In this document: positions 13,950-26,872 of the stretch, piece by piece | How the letters are laid out: every line of letters starts with the position of its first letter | Numbering within the stretch: the first letter of the stretch is position 1 | Assembly (NCBI GenBank): GCA_013398055.1 | Contig: VZRS01000313.1 | Coordinates: 90,213 to 154,212, forward strand | DNA length: 64,000 nt | Reading direction: 5' to 3' | Source of the DNA: Ifrita kowaldi | Taxonomy: Eukaryota; Chordata; Aves; Passeriformes; Cinclosomatidae | Made by a program: the position numbers and the translations under genes | Notes under the pieces: generated by a model | Told to the model about the DNA's origin: nothing | What the model saw: the letters and a program-made list of their open reading frames with translations, nothing else | Databases searched by the model: none

Positions 13950-16050
13950 GTCTGTTGTGAAGTTGAATATGTGTAATTTCCTAGTGGTCTGGGCAGGGCG
14001 AGGGGAACTTAATACAAAGCAAGCAAGATCTTTGCATGCTTCTAGCAGCGAATATTAGGTAAAGGCATAAAACAGAGGTTTGATGAAAACGTCTGTGATA
14101 GGAAAGCAAAATCTTTAATGGGAGGGAAGAAAAGAAAGGTTGCATATATATAACTACTGAATAAACAAATTATATGTCGAGTCTAAATGATTAATTGCCC
14201 TGAAGAAATATATGGAACAGGCCAAACTGGAAAGAAAAGAAAGAGCATATTTCAAGGACAAGACAAAACCAGACCCTAAAAGAACCACGTTTTTCAGAAA
14301 TCTCCCCCTTGAAATAAATGTCCTTCTAAACATCCACATGCCCCTGACTAAACAAAATTCAAATAATAAAATAAAGCAAAGCCCAGTTACTTAAGGGAGA
14401 GATGAGGGTACGGAAGAGGGAGGGAGGGAAGAAATACACCAGATAAAGAGGAAATATGCAGTGTAATATTTCATCTGCTGATATACCACAGTGAAACATA
14501 AACTAATCCTCATTCATATGGGAATATTCACTCAGAATTTACTTGTGGCTTTGGTACTTTTTCTTGACTGGTTAGGTTCCAGGTCTTCTGGAAGACCTGG
14601 AAAATTTGAAAACACAAATGTAGATAAGAATTAAGTGTATCAATTCACTGTTGAGTTGCCAGTTCCTCCCTCTCCCATAAAAAACCCCCACACCTTGCAC
14701 ATTGCATACCTTTGTGCGTGTATATAATAAAGTAAATATGTTTAATGTAGTGTTACAGCTAGGGGTCATATGGATATACTTATATACATTCACACACAAT
14801 ACCCGTTGCTCAGTTAAGCACAAGGGAAAAAAAAAAGATTTTCTTTTGAAGACCAAAAGTCAGACCCAAGGTAACAAAAGTAAAGCGTAATTTACCCTGT
14901 AGTTAAAAACCAAAGGAGTCTTTTTACTAGGGGGCTGCTGGTTCTATTCATGCCATTCCAGAAGAATATAAAAGAGACGCTTTGGGATTTTGAAGTAAAA
15001 ATTCACAACAGTATGTCTTTACTTTTTTTTTTCCCTTCAACCAAGACATCTTTTGCCGGAGTCCTTTATCTAGAGCTTTGTATACATATTTTTAATCCTA
15101 TACAAAAATGATAGGATGTCAAGAAGGATCTATAATAACACCATTTTTTTTATTTCACTTCAAAGACTTGGCAATTTCTGATCCATGTGACATTCACACT
15201 CCTTCAGGGTCAAACAACATCTTGCAGCCTTCATAAAATGATTAAATATTTTAAACAGCTCCTGCTTATACCTCCATCGCCCCTCGAGACTGATACTGTT
15301 ATCGTTTTTGTCAAAGCCAGTTTCCATCCGCATTTGTCATTCCTGCTTGCATTTATGAGTTATCAATCGCCACGTCAAAATGCAAAATAACTGATGTTCT
15401 CTGGGCGGGATTGGATGGTCTATCTGGGGCTTTTAATCAATGCTGATTTTTATTTTCCATACCCATACATAAATCTTTACCATTCTGGGCCACATATAAT
15501 GCGTTTGTACAAAACGCAGTGACAGAAGCAGTAGTTATATTATCAAACATTATACCTCGGGGCTAACTGAGTATCAAGGGCTTTCAAAAGGGAACATTGG
15601 GAATTACTGTGCAGGAGAGATGGCTGCAGGAGAGAATATAAGGGATTGGTTGTTGCCATTTATAAATCAACATCATGCAAGCTAATCCTTCTCACTTAAA
15701 TGCAGCCCAAATACTTTTCCTGATACTCTGAAACTCAGCCCTATCTATTTTTTTTAAAGCTTGCATAATGCACACGAACAATGGTTGTATGCATTTTCTT
15801 ATTTCTTGAACTTTTCCCTAGGGACGTATATAGAAACTATGCTGCCGGGTTGTTTTTTTTTCCCCAAGGCCTACAAGCCAGTAAATATCCCCTTTTTAAT
15901 CATACCTGAATTATTAGAACTCTCTCCGCCCCCATTTTTTTTTTGTCTGAGCCGCTATAATAAAAGGGAATGTGTTTCATTCATTAAAAAGGGTATCAGC
16001 CTCGTTTGTTCAATGAAGATAGCAGTCAGCTATAGGAATGGCTCATCACC
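13950..16050. promoter_or_regulatory. Candidate conserved non-coding (enhancer-like) block
   Basis: This repeat-free stretch has the texture of vertebrate conserved non-coding DNA: few homopolymers, many intact transcription-factor-like words and no open frames of note. Examples are TCTTTGCATGC (octamer-like) near 14030, AAATGATTAATTGCC (homeodomain-type) near 14185, TTTTAATCAATGCTG near 15431 and TTTATAAATCAACATC near 15659. There is no exon evidence. Cross-species conservation cannot be seen from one sequence, so the call rests on composition and motif density and is an inference. Confidence 0.3.
14922..14941 (+). promoter_or_regulatory. Weak candidate CTCF-like site
   Basis: The word ACTAGGGGGCTGCTGG resembles the CTCF core (CCACTAGRGGGCGC-like), but the two well-conserved leading C bases are T here. 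It is listed because a second CTCF-like core in the opposite orientation occurs near 31980. Recognition is by eye, without a position-weight score. Confidence 0.2.
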
Positions 16051-17933
16051 CATTCAAAGCAGGCTCCAGGGGCCAGGGCAGGCAGAGTTTGGAGTCAGGA
16101 TTGCAGAGGAGCCGAGTGCTGGGCTCCCTGGGAAAACCAGGCACCACTGCAAGGGAACAAAGGTGAGGGGAAATATCCTGCCTCCTTTGTAGGGACATCT
16201 GTGTGTGTTGCATGGTGCAGGTCCCTGTCAACTGGAATTCCCTTCTAGCTGGAAAGTTGTCCATGTTGCTAATGGCAATAATATTTTTACCAGTGTTGAA
16301 CTAAACTGTTTGGGACTCTCCTGAGTGAGACACAGTTTCAGGCTCAAGGGTGGAAAGTTGCAGGGTGTAATTGTGCCTATGAAGTTCTTCCTTCCTGCTT
16401 TCAGGGCTGGTAAGGCTGAACTGAAACCTTGATAACATCTGCGAGATAAGGGGCTGTAAGTGGTGAGCAGCCTCTTTTCCTCTTTTGTAACTAAGCTTTC
16501 TGCCATGGGACCAAAACCTTTTTATCAAGTTTTCAGCAAAACATTTTTCTGAATAATCCACTTCTATTATAGGGTTTTCCCTATTGTGTACATAGGCTTA
16601 AAGAAAACATGTTTATAAGCCTTTTTTACTGAACTGATAAAGGACATTCACTCTGGGTATCTCCTGCAGGAAGGTTACCAAAAATTCTCTCCATTACAGA
16701 CTAATAGGTTTTATTCTTCATTAACTAGGACAAACAGGAGAGTCTTTGAATTGCAGCCCTACTATCTCAGGGGTCACCTTATTTTATGTTTGTGACAAAC
16801 TACAGTGTTTGCACTATGGCAAAGTAACCTTGATCATACATTCCTGCTCTGTGTCAGGGTGAAAGTGGCAAGTGTAATGCAAAAATTAGGTTAAGAGGAC
16901 TAGAAGAAAGGTCTCTGACAACCCTTTGGGAGCCCAGCATTACCAACCACCATTTTCCAATGTCTGTAAAAGTTTTCCAGGAAAAAAACCTAGACAATAC
17001 TGTACTGAAGTTTGTTGAAGCATATTGAAGCATAAGAGGCACCAACGTCCAAAGTTTATTCTGTTAATTTTTCTGAATATCTATGCCAAAGCCATGAAGT
17101 ACCCCGCTGCAAAGTGTTCCTATTGCCCTTGCTCTGCTCTTCAAGTATGGGTGAAATATTATTGCGCTTAACTCCCGAGCTGCCTTCAGCACAGATGCAA
17201 ATTCACTTGTCCACCTCCTGATGCTGGAGTTGGAAGACCCTGGGTTAGGTGAGGAGAGCACTCCCATCCTCTCTGGGAGTCACACTGGAAATGCTGAACT
17301 GAAAAGGTAACAGCAACCAAAAACCTTGTACCTGCCAAAGGGTCTGTAGCCACAAACATCTCTCTGAGGGTTTGGAGAGAAGAAAGCTAAAATGAAGACT
17401 AAAACATGGTTTGAAGACTAATAGTTTATATATCTATGTGTTGTACAATAATTAATTACACATGGTGTTTTCGTTAAGAGAGGAGAAGTTATCTTTTCTA
17501 TAAGCTTCAAGAGGAATCCTTACTGGTACCATCCTTCAGTCTTAATGAATCAAACTCCTTCTGATAATGACACAACAGCATTCACTACATCAGTCAAGTT
17601 TTAGACCCTCATACAGCAAAGTAATAGAATGTTGGCCTACCTGCCTTGAAGGATGAACAAATAGCACTCCTACAGCACCAAAGCATTTTTGCCTCATACC
17701 AGTCAGTTTGAAGCTGACTTCAGACATGAGAGTGCTCTTTTTGGTGTAATTGAAGGGAGTTTTGGTCAACACGTTTTTCCAAAGCAGGACCCAAATACCT
17801 GCACCCTTGATGACAGTGTGGAAAGGCTTGTGTAAAATTTCATGAGGTCCAGCGTGGAAGAAGTAGCCTTGCTGATCTGGTGATGTGCATAGGGCAAGAG
17901 TTATGACAGCCTCTTATCTTCATATCTGCTCTA
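16051..17933. other. Gene-free unique sequence
   Basis: No supported gene, RNA gene or repeat. Several short overlapping minus-strand open frames at 16046-16561 have no recognisable domains. Confidence 0.5.
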
Positions 17934-18168
17934 TAGGGAAGGTTCAGATTAGCTATTAGAAAAAAAAGTTTCACTGAAAGAGTGGTCAGGCATTGTAATA
18001 ATTTGATCAGGGATGTGGTGGAGTCACCATCCCTGGAATTGTTATGAGGTGTTTGGATGTGGCACTTTGGGATATGGTTTAGGGGTGATTATGGTGGTGC
18101 TGGGTTGATGGTTAGACAAGATGATCTTGAAGGTGTCTTCCAACCTTTATGATTCTGTGATTCTATAC
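17934..18168 (+). mobile_element. CR1 LINE 3' fragment, 5'-truncated
   Basis: About 235 bases of the 3' end of a CR1 retrotransposon of a different subfamily from the copy at 322-720. Consensus words appear in order: GGGAAGGTTCAGATTAG, TTTCACTGAAAGAGTGGTCAGG, GTGGTGGAGTCACCATCCCTGG, TGTTTGGATGTGGCACTT, ACAAGATGATCTTGAAGGTG and CTTCCAACCTTTATGATTCTG, followed by the short ATTCTRTG-type tail. It is severely 5'-truncated. The plus-strand open frame that starts at 18121 begins inside the tail and is not a gene. Confidence 0.93.
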
Positions 18169-21100
18169 CTTAATGCGCAGGCAGTTTTCTGCATGATACC
18201 CAGGAGATCTGGAGCCCCAACAGGTTTTCTGATGATGGCTGTCCTTGGTAAACCTGGTGGGTTTACCTGTCTGTGGGTCTGCAGCTATTGCAATTTTCTG
18301 CAGCTGTGCTGGATCAAGGTCCCCTTCCAAAGCTGTTGGTCAGCCAAGAACTAGGAGAAGCAATTTCAGGTGTGGGCTTTCCCCTGTGTATGGCAGCAAC
18401 ACAGCTCTGCTAGATCACCAGGAGTGCCATGTGGTGAGAAGTGAGGCATCCTGCCCAGTGTGTGTCCAGCGGTGCATCTGAAACTGTTCCACGGGTGAGA
18501 GGGAATCCAGGAGATAGTCGTCCCCCAAAGAACCTGTGGTGGGGTTTTTGTTTTTGGACTGGCCGTGAGCTCTCAACCTCAAGCCCACCCTTACCCCTTG
18601 TCTGTGTCATCCACCTTCTTTCCAGCTCTGTGCTCCTAAGAGACTGAAAGGGAACTACCCCACTTAGGACTCACATCTAGCGCCTCAAACAATTTTGAAT
18701 AGGATACTCATGTAGCCTTGCTGAATTCAATGGGATAATTTGTATAGTACAAGTGACTTGGTGTGAATAAAAATACAGGAATAAAGCTCTATTTTGCTTG
18801 GATACCTGGTGATAATGCTTGTCTGACCTGAGCAGTCAGTCCTCATTTTTTAATTCAGATTTAAAGTCTGCAGATGTAGTTAAATTCTCTTGGTTGTCCT
18901 GTTTCTGCTGATGGTTGTGATCATCAATATTTTGGATCTCGTTTGGTTTGCAATGTATTTTATCTGGCAGCTGTCTCTTGCACTCTTCTCTGGCTTGCCT
19001 GGATGAGTGGGTGGTTCTCTGACTTCTGGTATGCATTGATTTCTTTTTTTTATCTTCTCCTTTTGGCTTCCCATCCTCTACAGTGGAAGTCACATTAAAT
19101 TCACTTTAAATAGCTTCTCTCAGTTTTGGCCTTCAAACAAGACGGATTATTCTGAATAGTTTTAGTAATAAAGTACATTTTCTTTCCCATAGGATTCTGA
19201 GTAGCAAATTTCCATGTGTGTCAGAGACCAGCAATGCTGCTATGTTTTTGGGATCCTTTGGAAAATAAAGGCAAAGATCTCACTAATCATCTTTATATCT
19301 GTCTGTGGGACTCGCTTTTGAGTCACTAATCAGCAGATGTTACCTAATGCTCAGATTTTGCTGTTTTAATAGTTAAAAGTAATGTCCAATGGGAAAATAA
19401 TGTAAAGACACTCCCTTATCTCTCCTTCGGCCAGATTCATCTACATCAGTGGGAGCCATACCTTAGAGTTTTACATGTGGAGTCAACTTTATTTTTTGCA
19501 AGTTCATGGTTTGTGGGTGCTGAAGACATGAAAGGTTAAAAAAAAGAACTTGTCTTTCATTGTCACTGCTCCAATTAAATATGAACCTAAAATTTCCAGG
19601 ATTTGTCAGTCCATCCATCTTCAGGAAAATATGCCAGCACCACTGAATTTGCATGGTTCCTACAGGCTCCTACCAAGACAAAAATAAATTGACCTTCAGA
19701 CATGTTCTATGCTGTGTCAAGTCAGAATTTTGTTCCTCACCTTGGCCACTCCTAAAATGACAAGTGTCAAAACTTCCAGGAAATCTTTTCAGAAGAAACT
19801 GAGATTTCACAAAAATATGCTTTGCTCATGCTTCTGACTTAAACAGAAGTAAAGATGCTCTATCCTAAGTCTGTGAGGCACAGGAAATTTATAAGCAGAA
19901 TGAGAGAGAGGTTTACTACTTTAAAATGAAGTAAGGAATCCCACTGCTAGATTACCAGCAATTTGCAATTTTCCTAAAATGTTTGAAATTACAAGGTTTG
20001 TCTTTATCAAAGGCAATTATTCATCTTGGGTCATTTAGCAGTGGCTATGAATATAAGCATGCTATCAATATCTAATCTGAATAGCTGTTCTTAGAGGACA
20101 CAGTGCTTAAAGTGTTTAGTTTTCTGATCCCAATCACTCCTACAGTTTAATTCTTGTGGCGTGAAAACCTCACAGATTTTAAGGTCTACTCTTTAAAGGC
20201 CAACCCTCTGCCTCCACCCAGCATCCTCCATCGTGCCTAATACATGCTTGTAGATAAGGGTGGGGAACCTTCATTGTGTTTCACCAGTGCCTCTCTGGGT
20301 GGGAAACATGACTTACTCCAGGGTCTCATTCCTCTGTGCCGTCCCTGCCCAAACTGCGCCACGTCCCCTACGCTTTTTCACAGGCAGAGCTCTGCAGATT
20401 GCAGGGTGTTTGACACTGTCAGGTTCATTAACAAAATTAGTAAACCTAACATGTCTTACCCACTTGGGAAGAATAACAGTGTCTCCAGAGACTACACCAC
20501 GGTCAGAATAATGGTTCTATATTCAGCCTTTTGGGGCTTTTCAGTTCCATAATTAGACAGAGGACAGCTACACGGCCTCAGCAGCCAAGGCAGGGTCTCA
20601 TGATTCCTTCTGCTGTGTGACTGAAAGAAGAGGCATGAATAAGCCAGTGACTCTACGTGAGTCTTAGTGGAACAGGGAAAGAGACGGTACTGACTTGGTG
20701 TACTGAAGAGGTCTTGGCTTAATTGCTTTATTAATTTACATTTAAAACATCATACACTTGCAAAATAAGACCGGTAACACAACCAGAAATATCTGCTCTA
20801 TACCAGAATATGAAAGATATTTTCTGGATTGAGGGATTCAACTCTAAATTGTGCAGCAAATTTACTTTTGTCTTTCATTTTAATTATTATATAATTTCCC
20901 CCCACGAATCACTCATTTAGCCTAAAAATAGCATAATTTGCTATTAAAATAAAAGACTTATAAGTTGATTGATTCAAGTAAATTAAAAACCTATGATTTC
21001 ACTGATCTTAATCCATATAAGTAAGAGTAGAATAAAAGTGAAATTCAGGTCTCTAGGAAAAATCCTTTTCTTTTCTATGGGGCCAGCAGAGCACATTTAA

Positions 21101-22827
21101 ATCCATATCCTTCAGTGAGATGAAATGTCATAGCACCATTAACTTTTGTTGATCTAAAAAACATTATCATTTAATGTTCTGATCCGAAGTGTCTGAAGGC
21201 AAACTAGCATAAGGCCGGTCCAAGTGCAGATGAGTTATAACACGGGTGATCATTTTGAACACAGTTCCTTTGCAGGAGAAAGGGTTGCCAACATCACATT
21301 CCTGGGCAGAATTTACTGTTGAAATATTGGCAACATGCAATATGTGACAATTACAGTTAATTTTACTTGAGACTGTCAGAATTGGCACCAGGAAAGTCAC
21401 AAGCACCTTAACAATGCTTAAGTGAAGAAATACGTTGCTGTTAAATGCCAAGGTCCAAACATCTTAAAAATTTAAATATGAAAAATGGAGAGCGTAAAAA
21501 AGCAATATGGGAGAACTGCAGAGAGGAGGAAGAGACTGTGGAAGCAGTCTGTGGACAGAAGGACTAAGGTAGGGTGAAATAAGCTTGATAAATGTGGAAG
21601 TGTCAATAGCAAGTAAACAGAAGATAGCCTGGTATGTCTATATATGGGTATGTGTTGGAAGATATTAAAAAGATCCAAATGAATGCAGAAGCTTGGTAAA
21701 TCCAGCAACTTTTGGTCACATACTTTAAAACTCTGAATCTGAACTACGTGCAGATGCTGTTACAGACCACTGATAGTCTGACTACCAGGAAATACTGATG
21801 GCTCTGTTTCATAGTTCTAGGGGCATCTCCAAACGGCACATAGTCAACAAGAAAAAACCAGCAGTTTCTGAACAGTTTGTGCTCCTAGACTTCCTTTCTG
21901 AACATATATCTTTTTTCTTTACCTACAGAAAGAACACGACCAAGTCCAGGCCAAAGTTTCCCCACAACACAGCAGACAGAAACCTTTTTTTTCTGAAATG
22001 AATGAAGAGGTAGGTATGATTTTTAACATTAGTATAGTTAGGGGAGTTTGGTGTCTCTGTCAAGAAACTTCCCCTTCCAGCTTTAGGTGTGGGGGGCAGG
22101 GGGAAGCAGCCAACTGTATTTGGGCACCAGAGTGATAGGAGCAATGAGACATTTTAAATAAAATAAAAACCCTGTGTTATGACAACTGACTAAAACCCAC
22201 AAATGAATGCAGAAGTCTGCTATTTAATGTAGTGTATGCTGATATTTAAGCAGGTTTATATCTGTCAAACAAGCCTCTTTTCTAAGACTGGCACAGACTG
22301 TTCTGCGTTTGGTTTCCAGAATCAGCAAATTACATTGGCAGAACAAAGCTGTCATATTTGGTGGTATTTTGTTACATCCATTATCTCACTTAAGTTTAGA
22401 CATCTCTTAGCAAAATCAGATCCCACTTAAAGACTGCCTTATTTTGCAACATTAAACAAAATGACAGGCTGCTTAAAAAAAAAAGTTCATTAGGAAGCAA
22501 TGAGTTGGTGGAAAAACTGCACGGCTGCTTCAGATATGAAGAATGAAAGCATGAAATGCTGTAACCTTTCCACAGCGGGCCAAGAGCATACATCAGGACT
22601 GTATTTGACTAAACAAGGGTATTAAATGGCTTCAATAAACAGAATTAAATGGAATGAAAAGAATTGAGGATACTTTGGATTTGATTAAGGAGGTGTTACC
22701 TCAAGACCTGCTTGGAAGGGGTGGTACCATGCACCACTTATGTTTCAATAGTAACACAAATGGGTCAGTCATAAATAGTGATATTGGAAAGTCTTTGCCA
22801 GCCAGAAGACAATAGGTGTACAGCAAA

Positions 22828-22868
22828 TGTGTATGTGTATGTGCATGTGTTTGTGTATGTGTGTATGC
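22828..22868. repeat. (TG)n/(TATG)n-type microsatellite
   Basis: An interrupted alternating purine-pyrimidine tract of TG and TATG/CATG units. The minus-strand frame across it encodes a His/Thr run, which is an artefact of the repeat. Confidence 0.85.
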
Positions 22869-23875
22869 AACACAGCCCTGCACACCCCTGTCTGTGAAAA
22901 GGAAGGTTATGGCATGGTGTCTAGTGTTTCCTTTTGGTTTTATTTTTCTGAGCCTGCTGAGGGTCAGTTTATCTTGAAAAGTGAAATTTGCTTTTAACTC
23001 AGTCTTCATAAGGATAAAAAAACAGCTGCTATCCTGCAGTGAGAGGCTGAGGGTAATGGAGGTGAGTTGCCACACTCTGCTTTATGTACAGACCAGAGTG
23101 ATAGAGCCATTCGGTTTTTAAACAACTTCCAAATTCCTTGTCACGTTCTTGTTTATTTCCTTGTAAGAATGGACATGTCCTGGTCTGGAAATAGGTGATG
23201 AGGCACCTATCACAGAGGGGAAGTGACACACAAGAATCAAGAATACCTTTTTGAGCCGGAGATAGAGCGTTGCAGACACCTCTCTCCTCAGCTGCATTGC
23301 AAACATCCTGGCTGTAATAAGGCAGTGGTCTGTAGAGCAGCTGAGGAAACATGGGATTCATCACGGGGGTAAAAGCCATACTGTGCCCCCAGCAGAAAGT
23401 ACTACCAAATTAAGGTGGCTCTGCAAGGCAAACAGTATCCCAAGCACAACCAAGGGCCTTTACATATCTATGTGCAGATAAGGCTTCCTTCCATGGCACC
23501 TAACACTTAGGGAAGCAGGAGCCTGAGCATAGATAGATTTATTTTTGTCCCTTATTCAGAGTTTTTAACCTCTCAAGATAAGAAGTCTTTGAAAAATTTG
23601 CTGGATGCTCAAAAAAGGCTGATTTCTATGTTCTTCTATTGTCTGCACCTTAAATAGTACAAAGAGTTGCAGTGGTATTATCGACCCATAACGACAGGTC
23701 TTGGGGGATGACCTGTCTTTTCTGGTGTTTTCATTGAATTCACTTCATCCGCAATAACACAGATGAGAAAATGGGGGGGTTGCTGGCCCCGAAATTCACA
23801 CTATGAGGTGTGCTCTGAAAAAGTGAGACTCATGATTGCTTATGAGCGTCATACGGCTCCCTCTGTTGCCCCATT

Positions 23876-23909
23876 CACATGCACATGCACACACAGATGC
23901 ACACACACT
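23876..23909. repeat. Interrupted (CA)n microsatellite
   Basis: CACATGCACATGCACACACA-type dinucleotide repeat interrupted by ATG and ATGC words. Confidence 0.8.
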
Positions 23910-24048
23910 TTAGAGGTTACTGAGTTTATAGGCATAGAGACAGCACATGTCTACTGAGATGACCAGACGATCTACAGCTGACTAAAACAGTTAATAAAGA
24001 TAATTCAAAGTTTTGGACTGTGTACATTTACGAAAAAACCATGCCTGG

Positions 24049-24072
24049 GTGTGTGCATGTTTATGCACACAC
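24049..24072. repeat. Perfect inverted repeat, 10-bp stem and 4-nt loop
   Basis: GTGTGTGCAT at 24049-24058 is the exact reverse complement of ATGCACACAC at 24063-24072, with the loop GTTT between them. It lies in a TG/CA-rich patch, so it may simply be a microsatellite that changed strand composition rather than a functional hairpin. Confidence 0.8.
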
Positions 24073-26490
24073 ATGTGTATTAAGGGGGCGTAGCAGAGAG
24101 AAGTTGCTTTTTTCAGAAAGTGAATAATGTCATCGTTGATTTAATTAGCAAATTCTAGATGTGCTGACAAAGGAAATTTTCTTGGGAGATGCACTGTGTT
24201 GTGTCAGTGGTCTAAATGAATAGGCTGAGCTGAGTTCGTGGTAATAACAGATGAACAACACAACTCACCAAACCTCAAACAGTGCATAAATCAATTTGCT
24301 GGGAATTAACCACTTGCTTTAAAATTAGGGGTTACTTGACAGGGTTTCAGTGATTAGGTTGTCAGGGACCTGTATTTCTAGCTGGGATTTATCTTTCATG
24401 ATATAAGTACATCCCCTTACAGGCAACTGAGTGAGTAGGGGTAGCAATCCAAAGCACTAGGCTAGTCAGGCAGCACGGCTTTATTCTTTGTAAGTACTAG
24501 GAGGCATTTGGAGGTGGACAAAGGAGGGCAGAACAGGGACACTTATCAAAAAGAAAATGTGCTGGCTTTGTGAACTACTAATAATGCCCAGGATATTAGT
24601 AGGAGAACTGTGAATGAGGGGAAGCATTTCAGAATCCCTGTGCATCACATGGCCCTTCTGTGCAATAAGGAGCTTAACAGTTTGTTAAATGAGATGCCGA
24701 AAAGTGTTCAATTATACAGAGAAATTAATGAAAAGCAGTAAGCCATTTGGAGGTCACTTCATCTTCTGAAAGTTGAACATTCGTACAGTATACACAGCCA
24801 GGGCCACCATTTTTATGATTAAACTTATATTACCATGTACTTCAAACAATGGCAGATGGTAGACAGAGCAGTGAGATTAGGTACATATGGTAAAACTGGG
24901 GGCAGGGGAGGAGGTATGGGACAGACAAAGCAAAGGATCATAGGCTCTGATGGACAAATCAGAATGTAAAAGATCAATAAAACGTTCATAGAAATTGGCC
25001 CAGGAAATACCAGTTGTCATCTGTCAGGTCTATTTATTGCAGCATTCCTGATTTATTTTACTTAGACAGTGTGGAATGTCCATCCCCCTCACTCTCCTTT
25101 TACTGGTGATGTGTTTCACTGCTCAGGTACACTTATTTTCAGATGGGTTTTCTGATGATTTCCCAGACAGCTTTGCCAGATGATTATCCAAGCAGTTCCA
25201 GTGGTGTATTCCAGTTAGCACGATCTCCTTTCGGGTTGGTTCACAGCTTGAGTACCCCTTATGGCAGTGGTTCCCAAGTCACCTTTTCTTTTTGTTTGGA
25301 TCTATCTCATGAGGCCTGCCGGAGGGTACCATACATACATCCTCTATTCCATTTCTGGTGGAACCAGGAGTCTAAAAATAAGGAATAAAACCTTAGTTGC
25401 TGCAAAATAAAAGCTGGCAAGCTCAAAAGCAATTAATGCAAGGTTTTTCAAAGCAGGAGGTTGCCACTTGGTTACCATTACTAAAAATGTGTCTGGTAAA
25501 CACATGCACCTTCTTCAGGGCTCCCTTGTCCATCCTGTCACTGAGATGTGTTTTTCTTCTTTAGTTTTCTCCTTTTCTTGTCCTTCCTTTCAGTTCTCTG
25601 CCTTGCACCAACCAAATTTGACCATTTGAGTGTTTAGCTATGCCTTAGCATTCTTTCTTCTGGTGGAGCTTCTTGTTCCCTCCTCCAAAACTACTTTCTG
25701 ATTTTTCCTGCCCGTAGCTTCAGTTTTACTGTGATGCCTTTGCATTCCCACTTCCTTCTCACGTGCTGTATGAGTTTCTGCTTTATTTAACATTTCCTGC
25801 TGCTTCTCTTTGATCACCTATGAGAATGCAATAATTACTTCTTGGCTTTCTGGGCCTTGGATGTTGTACATGCCTTCATCTCTCACTTCTGCCCTGCCAT
25901 TTGCAGTAACTCATTCTTAGCTGAGTTGTAGGTGCTCGTTTGCAGTCACTGGTTTACCTTCATTTGAACTCAGGGTCCCAGAGCTCTCAGATCAAGCTGG
26001 CTATGCAGGCAACATAGGCAAACCCAAAATCATGCAGACATTCAAACACATCTCTTCTGTGTGTTTAACCCTCCAAAATGAAACAGTGATGACTGCCTTC
26101 ATAGTGGTGACCCCTACCTGAATCCTGTGAAAAGCTCCTGAGATTTCAGTTGGAGTTTGAAATATGTGTCCCTGTGGATACCAAAGCCTATCCAGTGTTG
26201 CTCATCTGCAATACTTCTCATAGCCCCTGTATAAATGTATCTTCCCTTGCTGAGTAGTGAGGAATCTACCAGCAGCCTGAAGGAAGTAGTGGTTACTACA
26301 ATGAAAGTGGTAAAATCTCCTGGTGAAGCCAGTTGGCACAATCGGGGTCATAAAATCACAACCTTTAAAATCATCCTGAGAATGGATACATTCTGTACTG
26401 CTTTCTGTCCTCGTTATGATCTCTGTCGCAAGAACAAGTTATCCCTGAATCTCAGTGTCTGAGATGCTGTCTTCTCATTTTCATCAAATA

Positions 26491-26872
26491 ATCCCTGTTC
26501 TTGTGACAAAAGATTGTAAGTAACAGGAACAAAAATGGCCCCAAATGAAGCCATTCTCATGACAAAGACTGTAATGAGAACAGAAAATGGCACAAAATCA
26601 ATTCATTCTCATGACAACCTTAAGATTGTAATGAGGACAAGAAAAACAGTATGAAATTTATCAATTCTTGTGACAACCCTGAGACAGTAATGAAAGCAGC
26701 AAATGGTATGAAATTGGTCCACTCTCGTGATAGACACTGAAACAAAACCAGAAAATAGCAACACGTTTATCCATCCTTTTGACAACCCTGTGAGTGGAAC
26801 AAGAACAGAAAAGGTTAGGAAAATTAACCCATTCCTGTCACAAACAATCTGATAAGTGTAATAACCAATTGT
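26491..26872. repeat. Diverged minisatellite, about 7 units of 52-59 bp
   Basis: A degenerate tandem array. Each unit opens with a YCATTCTYRTGACAA-like word, followed by ACTGTAATGAGAACAGAAAATGG-like and YAYRAAAT-like segments. The TGACAA anchor or its variants fall at 26504, 26560, 26612, 26671, 26728, 26780 and 26838, so spacings are 56, 52, 59, 57, 52 and 58 bp. Units have diverged strongly, by substitution and small indels, which points to an old array. The minus-strand open frame at 26609-26899 is partly repeat-derived, with RVDQFHT and RIDKFHT-like blocks recurring. I do not recognise the unit as a named satellite. Confidence 0.85.

Larger units (their letters stand above)
18169..26490. 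other. Gene-free unique sequence
   Basis: About 8.3 kb without a supported gene. Contents I can name are a hydrophilic minus-strand open frame at 18836-19093 (discussed in the findings), a TG-rich microsatellite at 22828-22868, a CA-rich patch at 23876-23909 and a 10-bp-stem hairpin at 24049-24072. No interspersed repeat was recognised. Confidence 0.5.

Noticed and set aside
14401..14432. Purine-rich GAGGGAGGGAGGG stretch as a quadruplex
   Set aside because: Only three closely spaced G3 tracts; the fourth is separated by a loop of nine bases, longer than the usual limit.
19171..19196. Acceptor-like TTTTCTTTCCCATAG on the plus strand
   Set aside because: The sequence after it meets a stop codon quickly in the GAT-TCT-GAG-TAG frame and no donor follows at a plausible exon length.
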